This document shows, in pieces, positions 22,777-36,309 of a DNA stretch of 64,000 bases (within the stretch, counting starts at the first letter, position 1; each line of letters starts with the position of its first letter). Origin of the DNA: Callaeas wilsoni (taxonomy: Eukaryota; Chordata; Aves; Passeriformes; Callaeidae); NCBI GenBank assembly GCA_013398955.1, contig VWPU01010343.1:1-64000 (forward strand), read 5' to 3'. The position numbers and the translations under genes are program-made. The notes under the pieces were generated by a model. The model was not told the DNA's origin and made no database searches. It saw only the letters and a list, made by a program, of their open reading frames with translations.

Positions 22777-23732
22777 GTTTAACCAGGTCATTTTTCAAAG
22801 TTAGCTTAGAGCAGAGAGAGGCAAACAGAGATGGTCACACACGTAGGTGGAGGGAGCTGCATGTACAGCAGAGAGGAGAGCAGGAGGGCACCTTTTAAGT
22901 GAAATCTGCTTCCCCAGGAATTGTAATACAGAAATATAGCCAGAGTTGATGTTGCCAGGTCAGTTTTAGCTTTGGGGGATTTTTGTGGCTTCTAGGTATT
23001 TGATATAATGTGGCAAATCGACAGTAGTCATTTCAGCATAGAGAGCATCCTGGTACAGCTCAGTGTTCCACCCTTGACTCATTTTCTAGGCTGCAGGGTT
23101 AGAGAATGGAGGATGCTCTTGGAAAGGCTTCAGGGAAGGCAGTGAGGAGAGGGGATGAGTTACACTGTGCCGGGTCTGTCACAACTGACTGAACAGTCAC
23201 AGCTCCACGTTCTTGATTACGCCAGTGGGGCTAAATACAGTAATTAAGGAAGAAGCTTGTGTGAAAGGCTTTAGTTATTGGCTTCATACATCACCAGCCT
23301 TTTTTTTGTGTGTTTTCTTTTGTTCCTTTTGTCTGCATGCACCACAAGCTTTCTGTGTTCCTCCACCTGTGCTCTGTAGGTCTCTGCCACCTTGTAGCCA
23401 AAGGAACAGAGAAAGGTGAATGGAAAAGGCAAGTTTTATGGGGAAGGAGGGCTTGGGGGAGTTTTCAGCACAGATTTGGGCTGTTTCAGACCTGCAATAA
23501 AGCAGGTTTCTGTCCATCTGGCCCTGCTTTATGGGACCACGTGACCTAACTATCTCTATTCCAGCCTCACTTTTATGTGACCCTGCAGTCCTGGGTTTGC
23601 ATGTTGTCCTCCCTACAAATCCTAGTAAATTTTTGTTGCCTCTTTTTTTTTCTTTTTTTAATGTTATTTTCTCACCTTGTCTTTCTTTCCTTTTCATCTA
23701 AGGAAGAAAAAAGGTTTAGCAAAACGAAACAA

Positions 23733-23829
23733 AATGTTGCTTTTTCCCTGGAGGACATTTTACATTGTCAAAGTGGTGCAAAAGACCTCCATGCAGAGGA
23801 CAGTCATGTACCTGATCTATAGAGGTTTA
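23733..23829 (+). repeat. copy 2 of an unidentified 95-bp dispersed repeat
   Basis: Shares AATGTTGCTT, CATTGTCAAAGTGGTGCAAA, GACCTCCATG and TAGAGGTTTA with the copy at 22445-22538, about 1.29 kb upstream, with small indels. Confidence 0.85.
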
Positions 23830-26800
23830 AGAGTAACATTCTGAAAAATGTCCCTTTGGGCCTTTTTGCTAAATATATCCTAGCCTAGTTTTGCCCCAGA
23901 AGTTTTCAACAAGAAAAAAAAAATTCATTTTCTATGTACCTGTGCACATGCCCACAAAAAAACGAATGCTTTCTAACACACCACACCAAAGTCGTCAGCT
24001 AAGCAATCTTCGCAGCACAGCCTGGTAAACAGAACTGGAACCACCATTCACCAGCACAGACTTGAACGAAAAGAAAAAATATTATGCAGGACCTGTCTTG
24101 GATCAGACTGTGAAGAATGAAGTGGATCTGATTGATGCAACCTCCACGTGAGAGGTGGTGAATATGTATTAGTTCAGTGCATTACCCTGTTCGTGGTTCT
24201 GAGCTCCCCTTTGTCATTACTGCACGCTTGAAGGTGGTTTGTGATTAGAGCTTTAGTTAGGCTCCTTGGAGAGATTTCCTAAAGTACACATGCAAATAGC
24301 TTTCTCTCCAGCTTTTCAAGGTCACCTGCACAAACCTTCACCTCACCCTTCCCAGTCTGGTGCTGTTAGGTTGGTGTGGCAGCACTTTGGGAGATGGGGA
24401 AGGTGTGATGCCGCCTGTCCGGAGCCACATGAGTGGCTGGACCCAACTTGGCAGCTCTGACCCAAACCCCCAGATACCCAGTGAGATGGTGGCACCTCAC
24501 GACCTGTGCTGAACACACTGGCGCTGGAACTTTCCTGCCCATCCCAGCAGCCACGATGAAATCATGAGCGGTACTGCAGGCATCAGCCCATCACACTCCA
24601 CTCCTCTCACTCCCCACCAAAACAGTCTTTTTCTTTCAGCTGCTTTCCTTGAGGCTGCCAGCACGCGGCTGAGGTGGAGCAGTGTACCTGTGACTCCTTC
24701 CCACTGACTTGGCTCATGGATGGGCATGGGAGAACAGTCAGATGGGGCTTCCTGGGTAGCCCAGAGCCAGGTGCCGGCATGCTCCCAGCTCCTCAGGGCT
24801 CCAAGGGAATCCAGCAGGGTACAGGTGCTCCACACCAGGCAGAGGGGCCCTTCTCCAGGAAAACAGGCTGCTGGGGGAGGGGGAGACAGCCTTGCTGCCC
24901 TCCTTGGGCATGACATTGCCATGGACAGCACCAGAAGGAAATCCTCACAACAAACCATCTCTACCCAAGAAAAGACAAAAAAATCGAGCCTCCTCCATAG
25001 CCCTGAACCAGAACACAGACAAGGCGTGTGGATGTTTTGTGCCCTTCAGAAAGCATTTATTAATGGGATGAAATACACAGGCTTGTGCAGGAGCTGGCTT
25101 CTTTGGGAGTGGGCAGCAGTCTTGGAGAGCTTGGCATGGTCCCCCTGGAGCGGGCAGAGCACGGCTCCCCGAGGGCTTCCCGAGGAGAGGATCTGGGCTC
25201 TGCCATTCCCACCTTGGAGCTCCTTCCCCAGCAGATTCCGGCTGCCGTCAGGGGGTGATTAGTCAGGCTTAGCAGTAACAGTACTCTATTGAAGGAATGA
25301 GCTTGTTTTCCATTTTGTTTGTCACTGCACCTGCGATGACAAAAAAATCACCGTGTTGAGCACCTCAAATAACGCACATTTCTCCAGAACACACCGTCAC
25401 TTCTGGGAAAACAGTAATACAAATTACAGGGACCTTTCAGGACAACAAGGGCAGCACAAAGAACCCTCCGTGCTGGTCTGCTGGTGGGTGTTGATGCCTG
25501 GCATTGCAAGGGGGAGCACGAATGACTGTGGAGATCCAAGTGTGGCAGACCCTGTAGTGCAACATCTGCAGCAAAGGGACGGCGGTTGAGAAACAGGGGT
25601 TTTGTCCCTGTTTGACTCTGGATCCTGATAGCTTTACCCTTACCAGCTCAGAGAGTAACACAGCTCACTGCTGACTCAGATTTCCATTGCTCTCCCCCCT
25701 TTCCCTTCCTTCTCCTCCAGGGAAGGGGTCTCTCCCCAGTGTTTTTCCCGAGGACTGATCACTCACATCATTAACCTTGTTTTCAGCTGCCCCTGATCCT
25801 CCTGCAGTACTTTGAGGGAGACATACTTCTCTGTACCCTCCTGGCAGATTTTGCCTGATGGGCTCACACTACCCCTTTTTCCCTGCAGTATCCTTAATGT
25901 TGTTTCTTATGACTCTGGATATTTGAGTTGCTTGATCTGACTGAGGCACTGGAGAGAAATAAGATCTTCCTTGTGATCTCTAAAAGTCTCTCTCCCAAGT
26001 TAATACTGTTACCTAAAGGACTCTTCTATCAGTTGGGCCCAGCCAAAAGCTCAGGAAACTTTTCTGTTTGTTTTCCCAGCCTTCACTGTGTGACCACTGA
26101 GCATGTATTATCCAGGTCCTTTCCTCAGAATGTTTTTATTACTGAGGAATTTGCACAAATATTTTGTGCTGCATTAGTGCCAGACTAGTGATCCTTTCTG
26201 AGGAAAGTCAGTTTGATTGCATGAACTGATTGAGCTGGACAGGTCAGCCAAGCAAGGTGAGCAGGCTCTTGGTGAATGTGTTTCTCATATTGTCTTGGCT
26301 CAGCCAGAAGCCCCGAACACAATGACTCACAGAAAAGGAGGAAACAAACCCAACTTTGTGGCTACAATTTCAGCTTGTGGACTGTCTGGAGATCAGCTAG
26401 GAACACTATTTTATCTGCACTCGTCATAAAAGCAGGATCAGAGCAAAAAACCAGGTCCTTTCTTTCTTCCATCACTGCTTATTTCCTTCCTGAAGCGATA
26501 ATCCTCAGAGCCATCACAACTGGTTGCTATGGAAGTGACGAAAAGCACAAAAGCACAAAGAGAAGATTACGGTTTCAGGTGAGAAAACAGCAATGGGCAC
26601 AGACAAGCTCCTAAAATCTAGTTTGGCTCTGAGGAACAACAGTGCAGAGAGGCATTAGAGGACTCTCTCTGTTTTGTTGGCCTTATTTATGTGTTAGCTC
26701 CAGCTCCACAAGAGCAAAGTAGCAGATTAGACCTAAAGAAGTCACACATAAGTAAATAGAGAGAGGGCTGGAAGAGCTGAGGGCAGGGCTCTGTGGGGAA

Positions 26801-27000
26801 GCTCTCCGCAATGCAAAAGCATCCTGGAAATCTGGGCTCCTTTCTCTCACTCTCAGAACTCTCAAAAACCAGTCAGAAACTCCTTCAATCCAGCAGCCAA
26901 AGCTAGATCCGGGTTTTTCTGCAGAATTCCTGCAACTGATGCAATGACAGAAATCCAGTGATGTGTCCTTTGTCACCGAAAGAAGGATCTAAAAAATCGT
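23830..27000. other. intergenic, no gene seen
   Basis: Unique-looking sequence. Frames up to 180 codons (for example 24720-25262) lack any recognisable motif and compete with frames on the other strand. Confidence 0.5.
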
Positions 27001-27002
27001 GA

Positions 27003-27060
27003 GATTATAGAATATCCTGAGTTGGAAGGGACCCACAAGGGTCATCAAAGTCCAACCAAA
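27003..27060 (-). mobile_element. CR1 LINE 3'-end fragment
   Basis: Antisense CR1 tail: TAGAATATCCTGAGTTGGAA, GGGACCCACAAGGGTCATC and AAGTCCAACC. Only the terminal 60 bases are present. Confidence 0.8.
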
Positions 27061-27689
27061 AGGCTTTACCAAAGGAGTACACTTTATTCCACCAAGGGAT
27101 GTGCTTGAGAAATATCCCCAAAGAGTGGTTATGTGAGGGTGGGGGATGTCCTCACCAAGCCCTTAAGCAGAGCAGCAGCCCTGGAGCCCAGATCTGTGGC
27201 AGTCAAGGAGTTTGGTACAGGGATGGCAACTGGGAAAGGCAAGCACAGTCACGTGGCCAAACAGCTTCATTTCTTTCCTTTCAGCTCAATCCAGCCTTGC
27301 CAGGGCACTGCTGTGAGTTGTGGCAGTTTGATGAAAGGGGCACAGGCTCGACAAGCATTTGCGCATCGTCCCGCTCAGCAAACATCTCCCTCAGACACAG
27401 CCAGTGCTTCCATCACAGCGATGCCTGAGGAGCAAAGGGGTGCTTTGCACAAGGAGAGCTGCAGGCAGCTCGGCCAAAGTGGCTGGAGCCCTGTCTGTGT
27501 TCTCACCATGTGTGGTTAAGCCCAGGTCAGAGGGTAAAGCCCCAGAGATTATGGTAAAAGTGCTTTACGAGCAGTCAGGTCATCCTTCCTCCTCTCCACA
27601 GCCTCATCCAGGGCCTGTAACACTACACCCGTGTCTAGGTGGAGAATATAGCACTCTTGGGCTAGATGGGGTCTGAAAATATATTTGTT

Positions 27690-27709
27690 AAAAAAAAAAA
27701 AAAAAAAAA
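27690..27709 (+). repeat. poly(A) tract, 20 A
   Basis: Pure A run directly upstream of a CpG-rich island. No AATAAA precedes it at the usual distance, so a processed retrocopy is not supported. Confidence 0.85.
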
Positions 27710-27780
27710 GTCTGTTGGCACAGCTCAGGGAAACTGTGCTAGAAATAACTGTGCTTATGCAGAGCTGTCAAAAACAGGCT

Positions 27781-28025
27781 GTCGCCGGTGCCGGACGGGA
27801 GCGCAGCCAGGGCCGCGCTGCCCGGCGGGAGGAACAGGCCGTGGCGGAGCTCTGCCTTTGTCTCCGCACCGAGGAGGATACGATAGATTAGAAACCAGGG
27901 AGGTGTTTTTGCTGCATGCAGAGGAATTTCCCCACTTGGCAGGTCAGGAGGATCGCAGCCTTCTCAGCTCCAGCCTCAGCCGCGTGTGGGCCGGAGGTGG
28001 GAGAGGGCGGCCGAGCCCCCACTGC
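27781..28025. promoter_or_regulatory. orphan CpG island in the gene desert
   Basis: About 245 bases hold 20 CpG dinucleotides, in two clusters (27783-27890 and 27954-28017), while the kilobases on either side are CpG-poor. No coding exon is associated. Candidate promoter of a non-coding transcript or an enhancer-type island. Confidence 0.5.
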
Positions 28026-28029
28026 TGAG

Positions 28030-31000
28030 GCACAGCAGAGAGGTAACCCCAGATGAGCCCTGCGGGGGACATTTGGCAGCAAACTCCTCAGTGGATTTTT
28101 CCACTTGCACAAACTGCATTTAATTAGGCCGGACAATTTTAGGAACTCTCAGAGGTTGGCTGGCAGTTTTCTTTGGCCAGCAGCAGTAGGGCCTATCTTG
28201 TGGAACAGCCGGTCAGAAAAGGCAGCTACAGGGTCTTAGGTGCTAAGCTGAAATGGGAAAAAAACAGAGCAGCCTTGTAGAAATTTGAGTCATGACATGG
28301 TTAATTACACAGACCCAATAAAATAATTAATTAACACTACAGTTGCGAAATATGTAAAATAAATAAAGGATGTTTGACATCAATGTAATTGCAGGAAAGC
28401 AAAAGCTGATAGACCATAACCATTCACACGTACAGTTTCAGGCTAAAAAGTGAGATGCTTTTCATCTTCAGGGTCTTAGAAAAAAAACCCTTGGAGTGAG
28501 CAAAGATGACTGTGACTGTATCCCAGGGTACAGGCTGTTCCTTATTTCCCAGTGCTGACATACAGTCGTGACAAGGAATTATATATTGCATTCATCACGC
28601 CTGCTCTCCAGGCATGATCCCCAAATAATTAATCCTTTTAGCTTGCAGTAGCTGCCATCTGGCCAGTTTCCAATCAGTCTGGCTGGTTTTACTACAGAGT
28701 TGCCAGTTGCCCGTGCTCATGTGGGCATGGATTGCAGTTTGCTTGCCTCAGGTGCCTGGGATTTATATTTTTTAAACTGTATTTTTTAGGTACACCACGT
28801 GCTGCCCCACCACGGAGAGCAAACCAGCCTTTGCCTCAAAGCACTTAATGTCCAGAGGGAGAAGGAGAGCGTGTTGTTGTACATAATACACAGAGCAAGA
28901 CTCAAGCAGACCTTTTTTGTTTGTTTTGTGTTGAAAAACTTATCCTGAATAAAAGGCGCAAATAAAATCCAGCTGGTTTTTTTTCTCAGTCCTCTTGGTC
29001 CTTTAGTGCAAACAGGCCAAAGAAATTAGAATAGGGGAGAAAATTATTTTGACACTACAAGTCTGGAGAAGGGTGATGAAACTGAATTCAGTTTAAAAGT
29101 AGCAAAGTTGTCTTTGCTCCAACGTATCTGACCTGCCTTTGCTGTGGTGGGCCGCCCTATGGGTGGAACTGATGCTCTGGAGCAGCTGTCCCACAATGGG
29201 GACATCTGGAACTTCTTGGAAGGGGATCTCTATAATCATCCTCAGACCCCACTAGGCAGAGGATCCTCTCAGGGCTTTCCAGGGACTCATGATGAAGCTC
29301 TAACACCCATAAAGAATGAATGCCTATATGTTTCTGAAAATAATCTTAAGGGAAGTTCATTGTTTTACTTTCACTGTTTCTGCAAGATCCATTCTCTCCC
29401 TCTTTGCTCTGCCACTGGTCCTGGGCCAGGCAGAAGGTGGACCTGGCCTTGGCTCTCAAGAACTCCCTGCTGTGGTCAGTGTGGAGCCACATTTGCTTGC
29501 TGTTTTAGAAGAACTCCAGAACAGACCGAGCAGGTCTAGAATGCTTACTCTGTGGATCTTTCCAGGCCTGAGCTATCAAATTGCTTGGATCCAAGGGAAT
29601 TTGGGTAGCTGTCCAGATGAATATCTGTCCAGTGATAGCACCTACTGTGCTTTAGCCACTATCCCGGTTAAGGGGTACTGAGGGAATGTAAAAGAGAAGG
29701 CGTTATGGAGAGATGTTTCTGAAAATCTCAGGACTGAAGAAAAAAAACCATAAAAATGCAGCTCAATGTTTTGTGAATGTACTCCCAAGTCAGTATCCTC
29801 CAGCCTCCATGACTGGAAAACATGCTGTGATGCTCCACGGTGTAGTTCTTTCTGAAAAGGGGATTTTGATACGAAAATTAAGATTCCATAGAGACCATTT
29901 GGGTGACGAGTGAAAACAGGTGTATTTTCGTAGCTGTTTTTCTGTCTCAGACTAAAATTAGAACCTTACTTCCTTAGGCCACCTGGCCAGTGGTGAGAAC
30001 CAAGGCACTGCCAGATAAATTAGGCTCCTGGTGACACCTGAAGAAGCCACTGTCATCAGCACAGACTCTGCTAGGGCAGGGCTGCTGTGGAGGATTTCAG
30101 TAGGTAGCTCTGCTGAGATGCAAGTCAAAGAAGAAATTTTAGCCTGCTGTCTCTGGGGTACTTTCCCTCTGCTTGGCAAACAGAAAAGAAACACCAAAAG
30201 CTTTGCTCTTCATTGCATTTTTATGATCACAGTCACCTGATAACGTTAATTCCCATGGGAGGAGATCAGCAAGCATCTTTACAGGTCTGAGTGACTGGGA
30301 CAGAGCAGCTGTATGAGAATTCAGATTAACAGCTGCTCTGCCAAGGTAAGCCCCTCTCTGAAGTTTGCTTATAATTGGAATAGTTGGGATAGGCGGATAA
30401 AGCTTCCAGGTACAATAACCTGCACTTCTTTTTTTTTTTTTTTCCCCTGAAACTTTTTGTATTTCCATTGAAAACCTTGAAACTTCTAACGTTTTAAACT
30501 TCTCAGTAGCCACCAGTCTGTTACCTGAATCTGTATCAAAGCTGTTCAACCTAAATTGTCTCAGAAACCAAGTTGTGATGCTCATGGGCTTCCTTTGAAA
30601 AGAAACAATGAAAGATTACTCCCCTTAAACACACATATACACACGCTTGCACATCAGCATGTGGAATTCCTGGTTGCTAAATCCCAAACTACAGAGCAGC
30701 ACTTTATTGGTACGAGATGAACTGTTATACAGCTGGATAACAACATTTCTCAGCTCAGGAACTCTGTTGGAGTTGGGTGGATGTTGGATATCCTTGGTCT
30801 GAGTTGGCTGCAAGAGTCTTCTGTGAAAGAGATCCTTTATTTTTAAGGTTATAAAGCAACAGGAATTAAAAACTAACTATGCTCGTGCTAACACCAGAAG
30901 AGCAACACATTCCTCCAAACAAAGACGTGAACCGGTCAGATCAGCACTGCCATTAACTCTTTTTCTCCTTCCAATTTTCAGGTTCGTGCTTGGTGAATCC

Positions 31001-34000
31001 TGTGCTGTCAGGAGATGTTTGGAAAACAGCCTTAGGATCCAGGACTGCAGAAAGCAGCTCACAGGCAGGACAGAGCTGCCACCCAGACCCTGGGGATGGC
31101 CAGGCTCCCTTTTCCAGCTTGCCCATCCTGCAAACCAACACCTGGTTTGTCTGCTTTTCTCCAATGGAAAACTTTATTTTGTAGCTAAAATAAGCCTCAA
31201 GGGTTAATTGTTTCTTGTTTTCGTGATTCACCTCCCAAATGTCGGTGTATTACCTTGTTTTCCCTGGATCAGATACTCCCTCCTTTTTTCCCCAAGCAGA
31301 GTTTTGCTGTCATTCCAGTCCCCACTGCCACGGTTTTCACAGCATGTTTGTTCACCTAAAAGTAAATGCTCTGTTAGGAGCAGAAATCCTTTTTCAAGAA
31401 AACAAAAGAACAAACAAATAGAGTTTTACAGAAGTGAAGGTAAATTCTCTTTACAAAAAGGGCCTCACGAAAATCAGTTTGTTTGCCAGCCCAACGGTCT
31501 TGCAGCCCAAGACTTTTCTTTGTTACTGTTGTTATATTTGTTGGAAACAAGTTTATGCTCTTAAAGCTCTAACAAGCACCTTCAAACATCTCAGTGGCTT
31601 GTCAGCCCACTTTGGTGTTACAGATTTTTCTGGTAGAAAGAAGCACTGCAATGTGTAAACCCAGTGCAGCCAGAGGAGCAGGCAAGATTACAGCTTTCAC
31701 AGGTTAAGGCTTATGAACATCCAGGCTGTGAGAGAAGAAAAAAAATTAAAGAAAAGTTTTGGGATGTTTTACAGTATCTAATGAGATCTCCATCTCTGCT
31801 TGAAGGTAAATGGGTCACTGCTGGATGAGGAGTTTGGCTGTATTTTCACACTGTCTGACAATTGGGAAAGTGCTGTGTGCCGCCCCCTCACCTTTCCAGA
31901 CCTGCTCCTCTGTAAAAAATACTCATGCAGGGGTGAGAAGGGGAGGTTTTCAAACCTTCTCCTTCTCCTCTTTTGGGCAAACCTGCAATCTCTGACAGTA
32001 ATCTTAAGCACACGCTCCCTTCTTTCCTGAGAAGTTCCATGGAAAGCTGAACTCGTGCCCCAGAAGGAGGGGGAGCTGGAACCCTTAGCAGCAGATGAGC
32101 TGCTTTATGTTTTGCCTTAATGAAGGGGTGTAAACAAATTAGCATCTTTGTCCGGGGCTTTCGCGTGCCTTTCAGTGGGAGCTGGATTTTCCCCACAGGG
32201 ACAAGCACAGGCGGAATACCCGGGCAGCAGCAGGAGCAAAGAGTTGTCGCCAAATCTCTGAGAGAGGGTGTGGAGCACTGAGGTGATGGGAGCAGCAGGA
32301 AAAAGCACTAAGGAAACACTGAGGCTGGCGTGGACATAGGGATTAACCAGCCAGGAGCTGAGTGTGTGTCCAGGGCTACAACCCTGGTGCGGGGGAGCTG
32401 CAAAAGTTAACTGAAGTACCGAGTGATTAATGGGGAATGGCCAGATAGCAGCCTGGGAATATTTATATAACTGACAGTCCCTTGTAAATAATTCCCATTA
32501 TCCTCGAATACTAAGCTACCTTCCTTCAAGCCTAATTGAACGGACGTTTAAGATGTTTAATTTAGTGTTTTCCCCATATGACCACGGGATATTTTCACCC
32601 TCTCATTCTCTGGGGGGAGGAAACTGAATCAGCATCTTCCTCTTCTCCAAAGCAATTCCTCCCATTTGTAAAGTGTCTGGAGGCCACAAGGAGTTTTCCC
32701 GGCAAAAATGAAAGAGCTGTTGCTACAACAAACAACTTGTTCCCTTTTTGCCTGCTTAGGCCCTCGGATACACTTTGAATATGAAAGCCTGTGGTGGTGA
32801 TGATGATGCAAGAGGTCACTAATAATGCTCATACCCATTAATTACAAAAGTATAAATAACATGTAAGTAATACATCCTTGATCTAGTAGCCAAACTGCAA
32901 TAAAGAAAAAATAACAAGGGCAAAACTCTGGTGTGAAATGTTTTGCGGGCTGGTTTTAGTTTCCTCCAGTGTGACCCCTCCACACAACACTACTTTGTTC
33001 TGAGTCAGCAAAAGGCAAGCTCAGACCAAAGACTCTGTTTCATCTTCAGGGCAAAGTTTTCCCCTACATCTTTCCTATTTAACATGTACACAATATGAAA
33101 CGACAGCTCTATTCTAAAATTAACACGCTGCCTAACTTTTAAAATATCAATGCCCTTCAAAATGTTTTTCTCCCCCAAACATTTTTTAAATATAATTTGT
33201 CAACCAGAGTCAAGTTTGTAAGTATTTAAATATGTAAATGATACTTATCTCTCCTATCTCCGCTTTTATTATTTGTCATGTTCAAAAACCATTTTGCTCA
33301 GCTCTGATTGCTCGTTGCTCAAGTCTTTGTATGTAGCTGGACCCACAGATGTGGTGGTCTATCCCAGTACAGTGTCCCTTGGTAGGAAACAAAACAGAAG
33401 GTCTGGCCTTGCCTTCCCTACAGCAAATTATTTCATCCCGAGACCTGACTTTATTAGACAGTGTATGGAACTCATCTGATGCAAAAGAAAGAGAAGGGAA
33501 AAAATAAAGTTAGGGCTTGTTTTTTTCCTATGAAAAACTCTTGAAAATAGTATTTAGGATGCTTTGAGGATTTTCAGTCAAACACAGAAAATCATACCCT
33601 GAATGCTGACCTTTCAGGAAAGCGTTGGTAATAATGAAGCACTTTTTGCTCAACTAATAATTTGGGCCAAACGGAGTGGTGGGGTTTGTTGTTTCCTTTT
33701 TTAATCCAGTTGTAGAAAGTGTGGAGGTTTGATGACTAGTTACAATTATTACTTTTTTTAAAAAAAATTCTCTCAAGGCAACCGTATCAGTGCTTTTTAG
33801 GCTATAAACCCCATTATTGCTGCCAGCCTCAGGCCTTGGACCACAGCTGTAAAGTGGAATTCACCAGGAAGGTGCTGACTCTGCTGCAGGCAGATCAGGG
33901 GGTCCCAGCCTGAGAGAGCATTTGAGTAGTGGGCTCTCCTTTGCCAGACACTGGGGAGAAGTGGATTGACTTGAATCGTGGGTTTTGTAGAGAGATTGGG

Positions 34001-36210
34001 AAGCCTCTGAGGCTTGGGAAGGTGCAGGAGCCCAGTGCTTAAACTTTGGAAGTTTGGGAGCATTGGGCTGCCTCTGTCTTGCAGAATTTCCCACTCCACC
34101 AGAGCAAGAGTGCAAAGGGGAGCTAGAGAAAAACAAATGGGAGGTGCGGATGAGAGGGGGTGGAAGCCAGGATCTGTGTCAGACTGGCAGGAGCAAGGCC
34201 AGACGTGGTAAGAAGTGGGTGCTCCGTGAATTCCCCATACATATGTTTCCGGTGGGTTAATAGCTTGACTCAGCACAGAGGACAGACAGATTTCCTTCTC
34301 CAGCACAGCCTATGAGCACAGACCAAGCTTTTGATTCACACTTTGAGTGGGTTAGTTTCACAAGTCTTCTAGTGAACCTTTGAAATTGGATAAGAGCAAA
34401 ACCATAGTAAAAAGGGCTTCTTGCATTTCTGAGCACATAACTGCTGCTGTTTCATTATGATCTAATGTTTCATTGACCAAACCTTGGCTTGGGAAATAGC
34501 AGAGAGACGTGGTAAAATACGATCCCTGAATGACTGATATGTCAGGAAGACAAAAAAAAAAAGCGAGAACTGGGAAGCAAAAAAATTGGGTATTTTTATA
34601 ATTAAAGTGTGACCTTTTCCCTTTAAATTTATTACTGCTCTGAACCTGAAACTACCAAAAACGAAACAGTAGCAAGCAGAGTGCCTGGGTGCCCCAGGAA
34701 TGGAAATATGATACCAAATCTCTCATCCCAGGCTGATTTAGTCCAGGCTATAAATCTGGGCCCTTCATAGGTGGGATGTTATTGGCCACCTCCCAGGCAG
34801 CCCTTGAGGATGCTGAGAATGGAGCAGATGAGCTGCATGGGCCACTTGGATGTGGCCCATCTGCACAAAGGACTGTCCAAACTTTAGGACAACTCAAACT
34901 TTTTGTGCTTCTGAGTTGTTAGTGGTGGTGGCCTGTTTCGCAACGGGGATTGTCACCAGATACCCCAGTATGGACAGCTTAAATGCAGTCCAGAAAACCT
35001 ACCCGCTGCACCTCTGGCTTTTTAAACAACAGAAAGCTGAAACTCTCTGCAAAGGGCAAATGAGGACAGGGGAGCTGGAAAGTGGCTGTTCCTTGATGCC
35101 ATATTACTGCTAAGTGGCCCTCTCTCTGGAAAACCAGTAGCTGCCTCCGTAAGTAAGGCACACATTGCTTTAGATAAGCTGAGAAAATAATCTTCCTGAA
35201 ACCTGGCCAAACATGGTACAACTACTGCCTTCCTTGGTGTTTTCAAAGCTACCTGTGTTTACAACTTTCATGCAATTCCGTCACAGAGCAAGAGCCACCT
35301 GCAGCTCTGCCACCCAGGAGGGGGGAACTGCAGGATTAAAACAAAAGCTACACGAGTTTACATCCCTTGTGACCATGACTGGGAAGTTTAGCAATTTGAT
35401 AGCACACACCTCAAGAGCTCAGAAGATGGAAGGAGAAGGAGATGACCTGGTGTTTGCCATCTTCTAATATTTCCTAGCTTTTAAACCAACAAGGAGCCTT
35501 GCTTTTGATTTTGCAGAGCCGTCCAGCTGTTTTAAACTCTGTGAAGAGCTTTAGAAAGTGGCTGAGCCTGCCGACAAAATTCACGCATATCTGAAGAAAT
35601 AATGAAATAAATCAAGAGCGTGCCTCTAATGCCCATGTTGAGGCAAAATAACGTTAAAAAAAAAAAAAAAAGAAAGTCTGCAAGACTGAAGTAATGGGTA
35701 CAGGAATCCTGTTGTTGTTTTTTTGTTCCTACGCACATGCCTTTGGTGTGAGGTAGTGTTTGTACTTCGCTCACGGTGGCTGGGAACGTCACTGTCTGGC
35801 ACCGTGCAGGTAATGAATTCAGGGCAGCTTACAGGTGGTGGCACAAGGCTGCACTTGTTTTTCTTCCCTTTTTGATTAAGCGTGCTCATTCTGCCGCCAA
35901 GGTCATGGCGTGTGAGAGAGGGAGAAGAATTAAAGGGAGACAGAATGTGCAGTGAGAGGTGGGAATTAAGGAGTCCTGGTAACTGTGTGCAGCACGGTGC
36001 GTGCTGCAGGAGCTGACTTGGTGCCTGGGGAACTCAGGAGCCCTCTCACTCAGGGAGCCCTCCCTGCCAAAAGCCAGGTGCTCTCAGACCTTGGAGGATG
36101 GAGGCTTTCAGGGCAGCGTGGGGAAGAGTTAGGAATGTAGGTACACAGTGTGGCCATGGGCTGGGCTCCACTTGTGTTTCCTGGCTGCTCTTTGCATTCA
36201 AAATTGGGGT
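28030..36210. other. intergenic, A/T-rich, no gene seen
   Basis: Holds several A/T-rich blocks with homeodomain-type TAATTA cores (about 28319-28340, 32830-32845) and homopolymer runs (T15 at 30429-30443, A16 at 35656-35671). No exon with a family match was found. Some blocks may be conserved regulatory DNA, which only cross-species alignment would show. Confidence 0.5.
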
Positions 36211-36213
36211 ATC

Positions 36214-36305
36214 AGATCACAGAATATTCTGAGTTGGAAGGGACTCATGAGGATCAACGAGTCCAGCTCTTAAGTGAGTGGCCCACACGGGGATTAAACC
36301 CACGT
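36214..36305 (-). mobile_element. TguSINE1-like SINE: tRNA-derived segment fused to a CR1-type tail
   Basis: Read on the minus strand, CGTGGGTTTAATCCCCGTGT then GGGCCACT matches the 3' half of a tRNA (B-box type GGTTTAATCCC). It runs directly into ACTTAAGAGCTGGACTCGTT and the CR1-type end TCCCTTCCAACTCAGAATAT. This fusion is the hallmark of the zebra finch SINE TguSINE1. The 5' tRNA half beyond 36305 is degraded or absent. Confidence 0.65.
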
Positions 36306-36309
36306 GAAG

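Noticed and set aside
27600..27709. Possible processed retrocopy ending in A20
   Set aside because: No AATAAA at the right distance, no coding similarity upstream and no flanking duplication seen.
27666..28028. Plus-strand frame starting before the A20 run and running into the CpG island
   Set aside because: It reads the A run as poly-Lys; compositional artefact rather than a gene.
29144..29681. Frames of 131 and 121 codons that looked superficially protein-like
   Set aside because: Composition is ordinary, the two frames overlap in different phases and no known family is recognisable.
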